Origin: Crocinitomicaceae bacterium
GTDB lineage: Bacteria > Bacteroidota > Bacteroidia > Flavobacteriales_D > Crocinitomicaceae
DNA: 64,000 bases
Reading direction: 5' to 3'
Assembly (NCBI GenBank): GCA_030833845.1
Contig: JAURGK010000001.1
Location: forward strand, 33,468 to 97,467
In this document: positions 62,701 through 64,000 of the stretch, one piece after another
How positions within the stretch are numbered: position 1 is the stretch's first letter
Layout of the letters: each line of letters begins with the position of its first letter
Program-made: the position numbers and the translations under genes
Notes under the pieces: generated by a model
What the model saw: the letters and a program-made list of their open reading frames with translations, nothing else
Databases searched by the model: none
What the model was told of the DNA's origin: nothing

Positions 62701-64000
62701 ATGGAAAAATTTATCACGGTCAAAGGTGCACGCGAACACAACCTCAAAGGTCTCGACGTACGTATCCCACATCAAAAACTTACCGTGATCACTGGAGTCT
62801 CAGGTTCAGGTAAATCAAGCCTAGCCTTTGACACTATTTTTGCAGAAGGCCAGCGGCGCTTTATTGAAAGCATGTCTGCTTATGCGCGCCAATTTCTTGG
62901 ACGTCTTGATAAACCGGCTATTGACGACATCAAAGGACTTGCGCCTGCCATCGCCATTCAACAAAAGGTGAGTACTGGTAATCCAAGATCGACAATAGGT
63001 ACCAGTACGGAGATTTATGACTATCTGAAATTATTGTTTGCAAGAATTGGCCAAACCTATTCGCCTATTTCCGGACAGCTGGTAAAAAAAGAACAGACAA
63101 CAGACGTACTAACCTATCTTGATAGCCATTGGCAAAACGAAGCATTTGCCATCTTATTTGAAATTGAATTTAATTCAATTAATACTTTAAATAAAAAACT
63201 GCAAGCATTTCAAAAAGAAGGATATATAAGGGTTTTTTATAATGAAAAATTTCATTTAATAGATGAAATTCAGCCCCTTAATGATATGCCTCAGTCTGTG
63301 TGGATTACTGTCGATCGTCTTAAGAACGAAGCGCGCAACACAGATCAAACAAGCCGCCTTGGTGAAAGTATTGAATTTGCCTTTAGAGAAGGCAAAGGCA
63401 ATTGCAGTCTTTATTTTCCAAATCAAAACACATGGAAGCATTTCAACGCTCGCTATGAAGCTGATGGCCTCTCATTTGAAGAGCCCAAGCCACATTTATT
63501 TGCATTCAACAATCCGTTCGGAGCATGTAAAACTTGCGAAGGCTATGGTCAAACCTTGGGTATTGATGAGGCGCTGGTCTTTGCAGACAAAAACAAAAGT
63601 GTTTTTGACGGTGCCATTGCCCCTTGGAAAGGCGAAAATATGCAAGAATTCCAACAACAATTGTTGCTCTCAGCACATAAATTTGACTTCCCGATTCACC
63701 GACCTATTCATCAATTGAGCCCTGCACAATATCAACTTCTTTGGGAAGGAAACAAGTATTTTACAGGTTTAAATGAATTTTTCAAACACCTTGAAAGTCA
63801 AACATATAAAATTCAATACAGAGTGCTGCTTTCCAGGTATAGAGGAAAAACTACCTGCCCGGATTGCAAAGGAACTCGCTTGCGCAAAGATGCCAGTTAT
63901 GTAAAGGTTGGCAACAAAAGCATTCAAGACTTAGTATTGTTGAGCATCAACGAGGCCGCTGAATTTTTTGAAAAGCTTCATCTTAGTGAACAAGAGCTGG
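62701..64000 (+). CDS. uvrA: Excinuclease ABC subunit A, N-terminal part
   Basis: DNA-damage recognition ATPase of nucleotide excision repair. The first 433 residues are in the window without a stop, and the gene runs past base 64000. Walker A GVSGSGKSS is at 32-40, then FAEGQRRFIESMSAYARQFL, and STGNPRSTIGT, which is diagnostic. The zinc-binding CKTCEGYG lies near residue 277 and CPDCKG near 385. The ABC signature and second ATPase are off the window. The reading frame is intact throughout. Confidence 0.97.
   Translation, partial: MEKFITVKGAREHNLKGLDVRIPHQKLTVITGVSGSGKSSLAFDTIFAEGQRRFIESMSAYARQFLGRLDKPAIDDIKGLAPAIAIQQKVSTGNPRSTIGTSTEIYDYLKLLFARIGQTYSPISGQLVKKEQTTDVLTYLDSHWQNEAFAILFEIEFNSINTLNKKLQAFQKEGYIRVFYNEKFHLIDEIQPLNDMPQSVWITVDRLKNEARNTDQTSRLGESIEFAFREGKGNCSLYFPNQNTWKHFNARYEADGLSFEEPKPHLFAFNNPFGACKTCEGYGQTLGIDEALVFADKNKSVFDGAIAPWKGENMQEFQQQLLLSAHKFDFPIHRPIHQLSPAQYQLLWEGNKYFTGLNEFFKHLESQTYKIQYRVLLSRYRGKTTCPDCKGTRLRKDASYVKVGNKSIQDLVLLSINEAAEFFEKLHLSEQEL

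Noticed and set aside
1..64000. CRISPR arrays, insertion sequences, integrases, rRNA genes
   Set aside because: I saw no regularly spaced repeats, transposase or recombinase motifs, or rRNA sequence anywhere in the window.

Overview
The window comes from a member of the Bacteroidota, most likely a Flavobacteriales-type bacterium. Three signs agree. A PorX regulator and several proteins carry type IX secretion (T9SS) sorting domains. Family-typical proteins such as DUF5606, DUF6702 and DUF6089 occur. Almost every intergenic gap holds the Bacteroidota -7 promoter element TAnnTTTG. Genes are densely packed, with many 1-4 base start/stop overlaps.

Layout. 1-6.9 kb: 5' end of a YfhO-like membrane protein; an xth-pcm-sigma-54 activator operon; a GIN-domain lipoprotein coupled to a PagL-like outer-membrane protein; mazG; an HD phosphohydrolase. 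6.9-10.5 kb: porX, then sufS-sufE-DUF59. 10.5-16 kb: lipoprotein, M20 amidohydrolase and half-size TSUP transporter; LuxE-like protein; hemH; ahcY. 16-24.8 kb: aconitase, CoA-transferase/GNAT/TrmH operon, ribosomal protein THX, serC-serA, cyclophilin. 24.8-30.8 kb: clpB, a gap with an orphan structured RNA candidate, small lipoprotein, DUF6702 protein and M1 peptidase. 30.8-42.9 kb: T9SS-linked DUF1501/DUF1800 pair, a glycine-rich T9SS protein, der-era, a 57-residue protein, DUF58, a second large T9SS cargo, and a sigma-54 promoter reading into a hairpin and terminator. 42.9-53 kb: SUI1, wecB, a deacetylase-like gene, typA, DEAD-box helicase, DUF5606-M3 peptidase, tRNA-Met(CAT). 53-64 kb: two secreted proteins, an AT-rich 3.2-kb cassette, a CrtI/CrtD-like desaturase, HU, SDR, gmhA, APC permease and the 5' part of uvrA.

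The most unusual region is 54275-57491. This AT-rich block is bounded by a 19-bp direct repeat with one mismatch. The right copy lies in the 3' end of the desaturase gene, whose last codons and stop are supplied by the cassette. The left copy still carries what reads as the displaced original end of that gene. The cassette encodes a TPR protein with a glycine-rich hydrophobic segment, a WYL-type regulator, a SemiSWEET transporter and an SH3 lipoprotein. TGTCAAAA-type operator candidates overlap two of its promoters. No recombinase is present.

Two candidate non-coding RNAs stand out: one behind a perfect sigma-54 promoter (about 42816-42898) and one ending in an orphan terminator upstream of clpB (about 27611-27726). 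Many genes have the -7 element so close to the start codon that their mRNAs would be leaderless or nearly so. That geometry also corrects several start codons (era, acnA, hemH, HD protein, PagL-like, DUF5606). Family assignments come from motif recognition by eye; no database search was run.
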